Assembly: GCF_002575655.3 (NCBI RefSeq)
Contig: NC_053036.3
Location: forward strand, 154,480,627 to 154,544,626
Reading direction: 5' to 3'
Source: Aegilops tauschii subsp. strangulata
Lineage: Eukaryota; Streptophyta; Magnoliopsida; Poales; Poaceae
DNA length: 64,000 nt
Both the position numbers and the translations under genes were made by a program. Below, in pieces: positions 1-11,136 of this stretch. The notes under the pieces were generated by a model. The model saw only the letters and a program-made list of their open reading frames with translations. It made no database searches and was not told where the DNA came from. The first letter of the stretch is position 1, and the number at the start of each line of letters is the position of its first letter.

Positions 1-550
1 TGGTGCAAATTTCGCCGGTGAATCCAAACCCCGTGATACAATACTTCTATCACACATAAACCTCCTTATATCTTCCTCAAAACAGCCACCATACCTACCT
101 ATTATGGCATTTCCAGAGCCATTCCGAGATATATTGCCATGCAACTTTCTACCGTTTCATTTATTATGACACGCTTCATCATTGTCATATTGCTTTGCAT
201 GATCATCTAGTTGACATCGTATTTGTGGCAAAGCCACCATGCAATATTTTTCATACATGTCACTCTTGATTCATTGTTCATCCCGGTACACCGCCGGAGG
301 CACTCATATAGTGTCATATTTTGTTCTAGTATCGAGTTGTAATCATTGATTTGTAAATAAATAGAAATTTGATGATCATCATTAATAGAGCGTTGTCCCA
401 AAAAAAGGGAGAAAGGCCAAATAAAAAAAAGGAAGGCCCAAAAAAAGAAATAAAAGGGACAATGCTACTATCCTTTTTTTCCACACTTGTGTTTCAAAGT
501 AGCACCATGATCTTTATGATAGAGAGTCTCTTGTTTTGTCACTTTCATAT
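1..550 (+). mobile_element. Sabrina-like gypsy internal fragment (+ orientation)
   Basis: This stretch is an imperfect reverse complement of the segment around 62700-63290 near the other end of the window: the motif GCCGGTGAATCCAAA near 16 pairs with TTTGGATGCACCGGC near 63240, and the A-rich tract 395-450 mirrors the T-rich tract 62810-62870. It is therefore internal, non-coding sequence of the same LTR family. Similarity stops near 550, where the right-hand copy continues with ACTAGTGGGAA and this one changes to CACTTTGCATACGGG. No LTR end lies at the junction, so this is a truncated piece. The reading frames in it are not conserved. Confidence 0.65.
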
Positions 551-557
551 CACTTTG

Positions 558-682
558 CATACGGGTGTTCTATCTAAAACGTTTGCGTTGAAGGGATGCA
601 GAAATCCTGCTCGGCACATTTCCCTTGGCTTCCTGGGGAAGCTGTCGGTTTCCATACGGGTGTTCTAACTAAAACGTTTGCG
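558..682. repeat. 30-bp direct repeat pair near the left side of the CACTA region
   Basis: CATACGGGTGTTCTA plus the following AAAACGTTTGCG occurs at 558-587 and again at 653-682, a 95-bp period. Similar AAACG/GTTTGCG words recur in the right subterminal region near 7960 and 8170, which supports placing both in one transposon. Confidence 0.6.
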
Positions 683-1100
683 ATGAGTGTTTTATATTTA
701 AAAACCGAATTAAACTGCGGCTTGGGCGCCATTAATGGAGAGGATGCGAGCAAGGCGGGCGTCCATGGAAGTCAAAGGGCTCGCTTCCCGGTGAGCCTGC
801 ACAGCGTACAGCTCGCACGCTTCCCGTTGACCCTCCGCATTGGAGTACCGCTCGCACGCCTTCCGTTTAGTCAAGCACTCAAGCACCTGTCTGCATGGCA
901 CCTCCTAGCCATTAAAAGAGTGAGGCATGGCGTCGCGTGAATGGTAAACAGAACACACACAATTTAAATTATAAAAAACTTTTGAGATGTTACAGTGGTA
1001 GCTATTTGTTTAGAAATGCCTTTGTTGGCTGTTATTCGAGTGCACCTTCTCTCAAAATGGACACGAAAAATACCACAGAATGTCGGGTGCCATTCCATCA

Positions 1101-4100
1101 TAGCATGCCAAGTTTCATGAATTTCAGACGAGTTTTGGATTTACTAGAATTTAAAAACAAAGTATCTCAACGTTTTGCCGGCAATCAACAGTGCCCTGGT
1201 GTTTGAAATTCATTACCATTTCTTGCATGGGACCTAAGCATGCCCCGAAGGACATAGATTTGATTTTTCAACCAATTTATATGCACTGGAGCTTGTGCAT
1301 GTAGTTCAAATTTAAATTATGCACATGAAATGCCTAGAAAACCCAGTTAATGTACAAAAATGTCCAAACTAACCCCGAAAAATTCCAAAAGTAAAAACAA
1401 CACTCATGTTGTTCTATGTTGACACTAGAAATTTTTTGAAAGCAATAAGAGGCAACGGATATCGTTTCGTCCCCAAAGGTGGCATGTTCCCTACCGAAAC
1501 CATCACGCTTGTTGTGAGAAGCTAAGGTTTGTGAGAAGCTTATACCCAAACCTGCCCCAAATGGGACAAAAATTTTACCACGGCATGTTGATGCTGCTCC
1601 ATGATAGCATGCCAAGTTTCATGAATTTCAGACGAGTTTTGGATTTACTAGAATTTAAAAGCCATGTATCTCAATGTTTGCAGCCGAGTGATGGTGGCAG
1701 GGTGTTTGAAATTCATTCCCATTTCTTGCATGGGAGCTAAGCATGCAACCAAGGACACATATTGGATTTTTCAACCAGTTTATATGCACTAGAGAATGTG
1801 CATGTAGTTCAAATTTGAATTATGCACATAAAATGCGTGGAAAACCCACTTAATGTATAAAAATGTCCAAACGAACCCCAAAAAATTCCAAAATTGAACA
1901 CAACACTCTTGTTGTTCTATGTTGACACTCGAAAAAATTTGAAAGCAATAAGAGGCAACGTTTATCATTTCGTCCCCAAAGGTGGCACGTTCCCTACCGA
2001 AACCATCACGCTTGTTGTGAGAAGCGCTACTTTGTGAGAAGCTTATACCCAAACCTGCCCCAAATGGGACAAAAATTTTACCACGGCATGTTGATGCCGC
2101 TCCATGATAGCATGCCAAGTTTCTTGAATTTCAGACGAGTTTTGGATTTACTAGAATTTATAAACCAGGTATCTCAATGTTTGTGGTCGATTGAAGGTGG
2201 CAGGGTGTTTGAAATTCATTCCCATTTCTTGCATGGGACCTAAGCATGCAACAAAGGACACAAATTTGATTTTTCAACCAGTTTATATGCACTGGAGCAT
2301 GTGCATGTAGTTCAAATTTGAATTATGGGCATAAAATGCCTGGGAAACCCAGTTAATGTATAAAAATGTCCAAACGAACCCCGAAAAATTCCCAAATTGA
2401 ACACAACACTCCTGTTGTTCTATGTTGACACTCGAAAAAAATTTGAAAGCAATAAGAGGCAATGGATATCGTTTCGTCCCCAAAGGTGGCACGTTCACTA
2501 CCGAAACCATCACGCTTGTTGTGAGAAGCTTATACCCCAAACCTACCCCAAATGGGACAAAAAATTTACCATGGCATGTTGATGCCGCTCCATGATAGCA
2601 TGCCAAGTTTCCTGAATTTTAGATGAGTTTTGGATTTACTAGAACTTAAAAACCAGGTATCTCAATGTTTGCGGCCGAGTGACGGTGGCAGGGTATTTGG
2701 AATTCATTCCCGTTTCTTACATGGGACCTAAGCTTGCAACCAAGGACACATATTTGATTTTTCAACCAGTTTATATGCACTAGAGCATGTGCATGTAGTT
2801 CAAATTTGAATTGTGCGCATAAAATGCCTGGGAAACCCAGTTAATGTATAAAAATGTCCAAACGAAGCCCAAAAAATTCCAAAATTGAACACAACACTCC
2901 TGTTGTTCTATATTGACACTCGAAAAATTTGAAAGCAATAAGAGGCAACGAATATTGTTTCGTCCCCAAAGGTGGCACGTTTGCTACCGAAACCATCACG
3001 CTTGTTGTGAGAAGCTCTGGTTTGTGAGAAGCTTATACCCAAACCTGCCCCAAATGGGACAAAAACTTTACCACGGCATGTTGATGCCGCTCCATGATAG
3101 CATGCCAAGTTTCATGAATTTCAGACGAGTTTTGGATTTACTAGAATTTAAAAACCAGGTATCTCAATGTTTGCGGCCGAGTGACGGTGGCAGGGTGTTT
3201 GAAATTCATTCCCATTTCTTGCATGAGAACTAAGCATGCAACCAAGGACACATATTTGATTTTTCAACCAGTTTATATGCACTGGACCATGTGCATGTAG
3301 TTCAAATTTGAATTATGCGCATAAAATGCCTGGGAAACCCAGTTAATGTATAAAAATGTCCAAACAAACCCCGAAAATTTCCAAAATTGAACACAACACT
3401 CTTGTTGTCCAATGTAGACACTCAAAAAAAATTCAAAGCAATAAGAGGCAACGGATATCGTTTCGTCCCCAAAGGTGGCACGTTCCCTACCGAAACCATC
3501 ACGCTTGTTGTGAGAAGCTCTGGTTGGTGAGAAGCTTATACCCAAACCTGCCCCTAATGGGACAACAAAATTACCACGGCATGTTCATGCCGCTCCATGA
3601 TAGCACGCCAAGTTTCATGAATTTCAAACGAGTTTTGGATTTACTAGAATTTAAAAACCAGGTATCTCAATGTTTGCGGCCGAGTGACGGTGGCAGGGTG
3701 TTTGAAATTCATTCCCATTTCTTGCATGGGACCTAAGCATGCAACCAAGGACACATATTTCATTTTTCAACCAGTTTATATGCATGGGAGAATTTGCATG
3801 TAGTTCAAATTTGAATTATGCGCATAAAATGCCTGGAAAAACCAGTTAATCTATAAGAATGTCCAAACGAACCCCGAAAAATTCCAAAATTGAACACAAC
3901 ACTCCTGTTGTTCTATGTTGACAGTCAAAAAATCTGAAAGCAATAAGAGGCAACGGATATCGTTTCGTCCCCAAAGGTGGCACGTTCCCTACTGAAACCA
4001 TCACGCTTGTTGTGAGAACCGCTGGTTTGTGAGAAGCTTATACCCAAACCTGCCCCAAATGGGACAAATTTTTACCACGGCATGTTGATGCCGCTCCATG

Positions 4101-4395
4101 ATAGCATGCCAAGTTTCATGAATTTCAAACGAGTTTTGGATTTACTAGAATTTAAAAACTAGGTATCTCAATGTTTGCGGCTGAGTGATGGTGGCAGGGT
4201 GTGTGACATTCATTCCCATTTCTTGCATGGGACCTAAGCATGCAACCAAGGACACATATTTAATTTTTCAACCCGTTTATATGCATTGGAGCATGTGCAT
4301 GTAGTTCAAATTTGAATTATGCGCATAAAATGCGTGGAAAACCCTGTTAATGTATAAAAACGTCCAAACGAACCCTGAATAATTCCAATTTTTTG
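1101..4395. repeat. 502-bp tandem array, about 6.6 copies
   Basis: The anchor word TAGCATGCCAAGTTT (once TAGCACGCCAAGTTT) occurs at 1101, 1605, 2108, 2596, 3098, 3601 and 4102, giving spacings of 504, 503, 488, 502, 503 and 501 bases. The last unit is partial and ends near 4395. Each unit holds short inverted repeats: CGGCAT-gttg-ATGCCG, and TTGCATG/CATGCAA around GGACCTAAG. Open frames on either strand repeat with the unit but differ in length by small indels and resemble no protein I know, so the array is treated as non-coding. Confidence 0.9.
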
Positions 4396-4697
4396 ACGAC
4401 ACACCTATAGTTGCATGTTCACTGCAGATAAAAGTTCTAACAATTCAAACACCATCCTTTGTAGTTGTGACCCCATTACGTAATTCAAATTAAGATGATA
4501 AATAAAGTAGATCGCACACAATTTATTATCACCAACCATGTGAGATGCAGCACAAAATATCTTGGAGCCCCATCGGTGTATAGTACGCCTATGGCTTACG
4601 CGAGAAGGTGCGTCGGCTATAGTCCACAGCCTGCGTTTCAAGCACACTAGCTCACTCCCCAAATATCATTTCACTGTTCATTCGTCGCTGGTGGAAG
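4396..4697. other. non-coding spacer in the CACTA region
   Basis: Between the tandem array and the first alanine-rich reading frame I see no conserved coding frame, LTR end or tandem repeat. It may include the promoter of the following frame, but no clear TATA box stands out. Confidence 0.4.
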
Positions 4698-5312
4698 ATG
4701 GGGACGTGGACCCACGTCATGAGGGCAACTTCGGCGGCCCACTCCGGCGAGAGCGCGGTCGCAGCCGCTAGGCGCGAGCTAACAAGCTTCGTGAGGGTGA
4801 CCGTAGTCTGCGTCCGGGTGGCCAAGGCAGCCCAAACGGCCGTTGTTGCTTCTCAGGCGGCGGCAGCAGCATCTGCCTCAGGAATAGAAACTGGCGAGAG
4901 CAGCATAGCAGTTGTCCGTTCCGCAGCGGCGGCCTTAGCCCTGATGGAGGCCGCCCACTACCATGTCTAGGCCGTCGACGCCCAGCTCGTGGCGGTCACC
5001 GCACAAATCGAACGAAGTTTTTCCAATAACGGTCGGTAACCCACGGCCGAAGAGCTGGCAATCGCCGAGAGAGTTCGAGCAGCCGTCCGTTCCTGCGCAG
5101 CATACCTTGCAACGACGGAGCCCGCCAGAGCCAAGATCGCGGCCGCCCATGCCCAGCTCGTGGCGGCCTATGCCAAAGAGATGGCGGACGCGGATGGCGA
5201 GATGCTTGCCGAGTATGGTGCGATGGATGCCATGGAGCCCCTTCCCCAAGAGACCGTTGGGTGCGAGCTGGACATGGAAGCGGCGGCGGAGATCGACGAG
5301 CACCAGCCATAG
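4698..5312 (+). pseudogene. alanine-rich gene-like frame, transposon cargo
   Basis: A GC-rich, alanine-rich reading frame opens with an ATG at 4698. It has one in-frame stop at 4968-4970 and continues past it, with frame wobble near 5030, to a stop at about 5310 after a short acidic tail (EIDEHQP). The predicted chain is helical and low-complexity, with repeated AHAQLVA and AQLVAVTA blocks. An AT-rich 3'-UTR-like stretch follows. I do not recognise the family. Codon use is far more GC-rich than the flanking AT-rich DNA, as in captured grass exons. The repeated alanine-rich style resembles the first exon of the B3-type gene just downstream, so the two could be diverged relatives. No function is proposed. 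Confidence 0.4.
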
Positions 5313-5848
5313 TAGTACTCTTTGTTTTGTTCAATTAAGAGCGCCGGTCTTTAATTTGTTAGAGTAATGTTTAGGTCAGCTGGCTCTGTTTAATTGCTGA
5401 ACTTGCTCGATTAAGAAGTTAGTCTCCTTTGTGTACCCAAATTATGCAATGACGTGGATGACCACTGTAACCAGGGAAATTTGAACCAAAATTTTTGACG
5501 TTCAAACTCAACACACACAGGTTAAGCTATCTGAATCGTTTGTGATGTTCGCATATCGTACACAGTTCTGAATAAGGGACCGTGTCTGATGACACTTTGC
5601 GCGCCAGTTTTTTCGCTGAAGTGATTCCAAATTTTCGGCTTCCACGGAAATATCTACCTCCCCGCCCCCTCCCCCTTACCAAAAGCCACATTCCCCCTGT
5701 TTCTGCCTTCCTTCCAAGTTGAAGCCTTCACTCCTTGCTTGCAGCGCCGCCTCCTCGCCGGCGACCCTCCATCACGCTGCTCGGCCTCGCCTATCCAGGC
5801 AGGTAATCCACACCCGACCCCCATCCTCCTCCTCCTTCCACATCCCAC
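5313..5848. other. non-coding region between the two cargo frames
   Basis: A 3'-UTR-like stretch is followed near 5460-5640 by sequence with GTGTCTGATGACACT and TTTGCGCGCC words similar in style to CACTA subterminal DNA, then by a CT-rich stretch that may be the 5' leader of the B3-type gene. No open frame is supported. Confidence 0.4.
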
Positions 5849-7632
5849 ATGCCCCGACCGCCGGCGCGAGCGCAACACCTTCCACCGAAATCACCGACCC
5901 CTCCACCAAATAGGCGCCGCCCTAAGCCATGGTGCACGCAGTATAGCCAGGATCTCAAGGAGCATTTGGCAGCGGAGAAGCAAATCGCAGCTGCACGCGC
6001 GGATGAGGTCGCGATGGCTGCCATTCGTGTCGACCCCCAGATCTTGGAGGAGCACCTCGCTGTTGAGGCCGCCGTTGACGCCTCGCACGCTGACGCTGCG
6101 ACGCGTTTGGCTGCTTTAAACGACAATTCGTGGTGTTTTTTCGAGGCCCGTTTGCTAGCTACTGCCTTTCCTTAACAAATTCTAGTGAATTGTGCTATCT
6201 ACTTTTACCATGCAATCTTCTGCTATAGTGTATATGTTCTATATGTCATGCAATGTGGTGTTCAGTTGACTGCTTGGTTCAATTCTGCAAATGTGATGTT
6301 CCATTCTTCAGGGTGCAATATTTCCAAGTTGTTAAGCATGCTTGGTTTGGCTAACTGTCTGATCTTCTATTACGAGTATGTTATATTGTGCAATGTGGTG
6401 CTCTGTTAACGTTTGGTTCATTTGTTGTGGTGTTTAGTTAACTGCTTGGTTCAATTCTGCAATGCGATGTTCAATTGTTGTGGCTGCATTCTGTTATTGT
6501 ATACCACATGAGGAATAAATCGAATTTTGCTGTACTAAATACATGAGAAACAAATACAATTGCTATATTTCCAAGTTGTTAAGCATCCTTGGTTTGGTTA
6601 ACTGTCTAATCTTTTATTAGGAGTATGTTATATTGTGCAATGTGGTGCTCAGTTAATGGTTGGTTCATTTGTTGTGGTGTTTAGCTAACTGCTTGGTTCA
6701 ATTCTACACTGCGATGTCCAATTGTCCTGGGTAGAATTTTGTATTGTTGTGCATGTGAGGAATAAATCGAATTTGGCTGCACTTAATACATGAGAAACAT
6801 ATACAAGTGCTATATTTCCTAGTTCTTAATCATGCTTGGTTTAGATAAGTGGGTTTTCCATGTGGCTTGAATTAATCTGATGAATCTGCAATGTGCTTAT
6901 TTTTCATCAACATATTTTACTGATAGCATGCGAACCCTCACTTAACCTGATGACTAACTACCTTATATGTATTGCAGGGAAACAATGGGAAGCACTGAGG
7001 TTTACAATCGAGGTTAGCACGTTCATGGTCTGTTGTCTAATAGCACATTATTGTGCAATTGCAGGAACCATTCTAATATTTAGGTTTTTAATAGTTTGGT
7101 CTTGCACATGTAGGTCCTGCTGTCAGAGGTTTTGACCCACTGTTCGACCCTTTTTACATATGAGGAAATGAGTTGTCCATGAATATCAGTCAAGTCAAGA
7201 AACTCAGAAAGATTGTTAGGATAAAGAAATTAGCAACAAAAAACTACAAGATCTTTGTCTGCGCAATGAGAAGACATCAGTTCACTACAGGATGGTACTA
7301 ACTATTATACCTTGCCTTTTTTATTCCTTTGCCCCATTTCCAATATAGAGAAGATATTTATGCACATCCTTGTTTCCAGGCCTTTCCAAAGCAGTTCACT
7401 GATGATTACCTCTCAAACCACCTGTATGGTCAGCAGGCGAGGAAGGTATTAATACAACACCCACGGTTCAATATTGAAGTGTTCCTGAAGAGGATGAAGG
7501 ATGGACGGTCAATCATCCACAGGCACTGGCCTAAAGTTACAAAGACCTTCAACATCAATGAAGGCTCAATATTCGCCTTCTGCTTCAGCAGTTTTCCAGA
7601 TGAGATACATCTGTCTATGTACCGTCTATGAT
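5849..7632 (+). pseudogene. B3-domain (REM-like) gene, captured, multi-exon
   Basis: Inferred exons: about 5849-6120 (alanine-rich helix with two EEHLA-type blocks); 6980-7012 after TTGCAG; about 7114-7298 after CATGTAG; 7351-7632 after CCAATATAG. The last two exons read as a plant B3 DNA-binding domain: KIFVCAMRRHQFTTG, then AFPKQFTDDYL, a strand region, KDGRSIIHRHWPKV, and NINEGSIFAFCF, which matches the B3 order of start strand, PKxFxxxYL helix, GRxxxxxxW and EGxxxxF. A TGA at 7161-7163 lies in the third exon's apparent frame, so the copy is probably broken. B3 proteins bind DNA in the plant nucleus. Here it sits inside a CACTA-type element, so it is most likely transduplicated cargo. Exon limits are by eye. 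Confidence 0.55.
6186..6979 (+). other. long intron of the B3-type cargo gene
   Basis: AT-rich, no coding frame. It contains an internal direct duplication: a block around 6335-6540 (TTAAGCATGCTTGGTTTG, GTGCAATGTGGTGCTC, GTTTAGTTAACTGCTTGG) recurs in order at about 6575-6800. The duplicated intron block is the only structure I see here. Confidence 0.5.
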
Positions 7633-7829
7633 GCTAATTTCGAAAGGTTATAGATGTTGCATGTGAAACTTGGTCCTGTTGTAGTTGTGTAATGGGGTAG
7701 CTGAGTGCTGAAGCTATATGATGTTGTACTCTGATGTATTTCAATTATGAAAATGAAATATATTGTGTACTTAATATGAAATGTCGATTAGATTAATAAA
7801 TGGATTATGAATAATCGGATAATTAGCCT

Positions 7830-8493
7830 GCTAATTGGGTTTTTTTTGCAAACGGTTATTGAGAAAACACCATGTGCGATGCATTCAATAACGCACATAG
7901 TTTCTAGGAATAAACCGTGTTAGATTAATGAACAATCGCACACGACATCCTCTTGAAAACTGTTTGCGTTAGGCCACCTGGCGCAAACATTTACCACATA
8001 AAAATTGTGTGTGATGGACAGCCCTTGACACATAGTTTCTTCTAGGCACCGTGTGTGATGAATTCAATGACGCAAATGATAAAATTGTTAGTACCGTGTG
8101 CAATGGAAACGCTATCACAAATGATTTAACCGGGAAATTTTTGTGTGATGTACTTGCGAACAGAAACGTTTTCCTTGGAGCGACTGTGTGGTATGTATAT
8201 ACGAAGAGAAACGTTTAGCGCTGGCTGACTGTGTGGGATGTACTTACGACCGGAAATGATTTCGCCTGCATATTGTATTTTTTAGCACTACTATACGTAT
8301 TTCTGTATTTGAGTGATCGCCGGTCGCACACGACCTCATTTTGTCGAGCATGTGTGCCGGGAGGGCATTTCCCCGATGGTTTCTGGGTCGTGTGGAAGGA
8401 CCCCCCTATCGCCCACACTCAATTGGAGACGGTTCCAAAGGCCATCGCGGAAAGGGGTTAAAACCATTTGTTTAGCAGCTCGCAGTACTAGTG
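7830..8493. repeat. CACTA right subterminal region and terminus
   Basis: Short degenerate direct repeats alternate here: GTGTGATGTACTTGCGAAC..AAACGTTTTCC, GTGTGGTATGTATATACGA..AAACGTTTA and GTGTGGGATGTACTTACGACC..AAATGATTT between about 8130 and 8265, plus earlier GTGTGATG and CGCAAA words. The region ends in TACTAGTG at 8493. Dense subterminal repeats are where CACTA transposases bind in known elements; here the binding role is inferred. Confidence 0.65.
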
Positions 8494-10335
8494 TTGTCTC
8501 AGCTTACCCAATGGAGAGGGTGCTCTGGAGCCCCAACGCCGCGGGAAGGGTCGCAGAGTGGAACATCGAGCTGCAAGCGTTCCAGCTAGAGTTCAGCACC
8601 ACCAGAGTCATCAAGGGCGCGACCCTCGCAGATTTCGTGGTAGAATGGACTGACGTCGCCAGCCATGAGGTATGCGAGGACCGTTCTCTCCTCCCCAGAG
8701 ACGAGGCACCAGACACATTCACGCGTCAGGGCAGGGGAGCTGGAGCCGTGAGGTCATGTACTTCGACGGCACATTCACGCGTCAGGGCGGGGGAGCTGGA
8801 GCCATGCTCATCTCGCCTACTAAGGACAAGCTCTACTATGCCGTGCGGCTCTGCTTCCAGCAGGGCGAGAAGGTCTCCAACAACATCACGGAGTACGAAG
8901 GCATGATCGCCTGTCTCAAGGCTGTGGCAGCTTTGGGGGTAAGGCACCTCACCATCAAGGGTGACTCCCAGCTCCTCGTCAACTTCTCCAACAAAGCATA
9001 AAAGCCGAAGGACGAGCACATGGAGGCATACCTTGAGGAGGTACGCAAAATTGAGAAACAATTCTTGGGCCTGGAATTGTAGCATGTGCCACGAGGCACA
9101 AACAAGGAGGCGGACCACATCACCAAGAGGGCATCCCGGTGTCTGCCTCAGGAGCCTGGCGTCTTTGAGGAGCGGCCCTTCAAGCCGTTGGCAATTCCCC
9201 CCGCTGCGGAGTTGGCATCACCCCAGGAGGATCTCCCCAGGCTCCCCTGTCGGCCGCCCCACCTTGTGGCCCAACCTTCGGAGCCCGCATCCTCCTCGTG
9301 CTCGAGCCTCAGGAGGGGTGCTGGACCGAGGAGTTCAAGGCATACCTGCTTCAGGGCACCTTGCCGGAGAAGGAGGAAGACGCGGAGCGCGTGACTCTCC
9401 AAGCCACTACATACTGCATCTAGGACGGTGAGCTCTATCGGAGGCGTCCAAACGGCATTTCTTTATGATGCATCTTCAAGAAGCAGGGATGTGAACTACT
9501 GGCCAACATACATGGTGGGGCTGCAAGCATCACTCCTCATTGCGCGCCCTCGTGGGCAAGGCGTTTTGTAGTGGGTTCTACTGGCCCACGGCGCTCAATG
9601 ATGCCACCGAGCTGGTAAGATCCTGTGAAGCCTGCCAATTAGATGCCAAGCAGATCCACCAGCCCGCTCAGGGTCTCCATACCATCCCGCTCTCATGGCC
9701 GTTCGCGGTCTGGGGGCTGGACATCTTGGGCTCGTTCCCTCGAGCGCCCGGACCGCTACCTCTACGTCGCTATCGACAAGTTCACGAAGTGGGCAGAGGT
9801 GGAGGCCGTCTGCACCATCCTGGCTGGCTCGGCCGTCAAGTTCATCAAGGTTCTCTTGAGCCGTTTCGGGGTCCCTAACCGCATCATCACGGACAACGGC
9901 TTGCAGTTCACCAGCAACCTTTTCAAAACATATTGTGCTAACCTTGGAACGCAGATACGCTAAGCCTCGGTGGCACACCCCAGGAGAAATGGCCAGGCCG
10001 AGCGCGCCAATGCGGAGGTCCTGAGGGACCTCAAGGCAAGAACCTTCAAGAAGAAGCTCGAGGCCTCCGGCAGGGGCTGACTCGTCAAGCTCCAGTCCGT
10101 GATGTGGTCCATCCACACCACCACGACCAACCCGACGGGCGAAACTCCATTCTTCCTTGTCTACAAAGCTAAAGCGGTTCTCCCTCATGAGGTCAGGCAT
10201 CGCTCTGCGTGGGTCTTGGCGTTTGATGAGGCACGCCAGGACACCTCGAAGGGGATGGACCTCATGCTGGGGGAGGAACGCCGCCGCCAAGCCTCGCTCC
10301 GAGCAGGGAGGTACCAGCAGGCGCTGCGGTGCTAC
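8494..10335 (+). pseudogene. gypsy pol, RNase H to integrase, first segment
   Basis: The segment opens inside the RT/RNase H connection (AEWNIELQAFQLEF) directly after the CACTA end. RNase H follows with D/E/D landmarks (YFDG, EYEG, IKGDSQLLV). The integrase has an H/C zinc-finger remnant (SCEACQ near 9630), WGLDI near 9712, TDNG near 9890 and GQAERANAEVLRDL near 9995. The frame shifts near 9740 and stops occur near 9961 and 10078. A 56-bp duplication (8715-8805) interrupts RNase H. The segment ends mid-protein at AGRYQQALRCY, cut by the Fatima-like insertion at 10336, and resumes at 42381. Gag, protease and most of RT are missing to the left. Confidence 0.85.
8715..8805. repeat. 56-bp tandem duplication within RNase H
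   Basis: ACATTCACGCGTCAGGGC followed by a G-rich stretch and GAGCTGGAGCC occurs at 8715 and again at 8771. The duplicated block includes the segment encoding the RNase H MYFDG strand, so it disrupts the enzyme core of this copy. Confidence 0.8.
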
Positions 10336-10810
10336 TAAGGGAGTCCTAGATTAAGGGGTCCTCGGGTGTCCGGGCTATGTAACATGGGCCAGACTGATGG
10401 GCCGTGAAGATACAAGGCAGAAGACCTTTCCCCGTGTCCGGATGGGACTGTCCTTTGCGTGGATGGCAAGATTGGCATCCGGATGTGTAGTATCCTTTCT
10501 CTGTGAACTGACTCTGTACAACCCTAGACCCCTCTGGTGTCTATATAAACCGGAGGGTTTAGTCCATAGAGTCTATCAGAATTCACATAGGCTAGACAGC
10601 TAGGGTTTAGCCATTACGGTCTCGAGGTAGATCAACTCTTGTAACCCCTATACTCATCAAAGTCAATCAAGCAGGAAGTAGGGTATTACCTCCATTAAGA
10701 GGACCCGAACCTGGGTAAACATTGTGCCCCCTTTGTCTCCTGTTACCTTTGATCCTCAGATGCACAGTTCGGGACCCCCTACCCGAGATCAGCCGGTTTT
10801 GACACCGATA
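10336..10810 (+). repeat. 5' LTR of the Fatima-like element
   Basis: Starts TAAGGGAGTCC (TGAGGGAGTCC in the 3' copy) and ends TTTTGACACCGATA (ACCGACA in the 3' copy), so both terminal dinucleotides have mutated here. A TATA box TATATAAA lies at 10542-10549, in the context CTATATAAACCGGAGGG that recurs in every copy of this LTR in the window. Confidence 0.9.
10542..10549 (+). promoter_or_regulatory. TATA box of the Fatima-like LTR
   Basis: TATATAAA in a CCGGTGTCTATATAAACCGG-like context. The same box occurs at 42112-42119, 48574-48581 and, on the - strand, 59606-59613. Its conservation in all four LTR copies supports a core promoter for the retroelement transcript. Confidence 0.7.
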
Positions 10811-10857
10811 TTGGTGCTTTCATTGAGAGTTCCACTGTGTCGTCGGCAGAAGGTTTG

Positions 10858-11136
10858 ATGGCTCGTTCGATCATCAACAGCGACGCTGTTTCCGGGGAAC
10901 TTCCTCCCCGGTCAACTTTTTATGTTCGGCGGCTTCGCTCTGCATGCCAATTCAATTGGTCACCTTGAACCGATCGATAGCTACGACCATGGTCATCAGA
11001 TGAGATTCGGAAGCCGGAATTACATTGCTGACATCCGAGGAGACTTGATCTTCGAAGGGTTCACGGCCTTGACCACCGAAGGAAACCCATCAGATCCGTC
11101 GTCGGGCACCGTTCAAGGACCAACTATCATCCCTGC
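10858..11136 (+). pseudogene. gag N-terminus of the Fatima-like element, first segment
   Basis: The ATG at 10858 opens a frame (MARSIINSDAVSGELP) 48 bases after the 5' LTR, the expected gag position. Stops appear after about 35 codons and the frame is degenerate. At 11136 it is interrupted by the inner gypsy element, and it continues at 24747 after the duplicated CCTGC. Confidence 0.6.

Larger units (their letters stand above)
551..8493. mobile_element. CACTA-type DNA transposon, left end missing
   Basis: The right terminus ends in TACTAGTG at 8493, whose reverse complement CACTAGTA is a typical CACTA-superfamily end. Inside it lie subterminal direct repeats (7830-8460), gene-like exons with 5' and 3' non-coding DNA, and a 502-bp tandem array. 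Immediately right of 8493 the sequence switches to gypsy pol, as expected for an insertion into that element. No matching CACTAGTACTGC end is present on the left, where Sabrina-like sequence abuts at 550/551. I see no transposase, so this copy would be non-autonomous. Membership of 551-7800 in one element is inferred from continuity and the lack of other element ends. Confidence 0.55.

Noticed and set aside
551..556. CACTTT at the Sabrina junction as the left CACTA end
   Set aside because: It begins with CAC at exactly the breakpoint, but the following bases do not match the reverse complement of the right end (CACTAGTACTGC), so the true left end is taken as missing.
1101..4395. CRISPR-like array or repeated minus-strand protein
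   Set aside because: The repeat is about 502 bases with no unique spacers, and frames in it change length from unit to unit. It is a tandem repeat in plant DNA.
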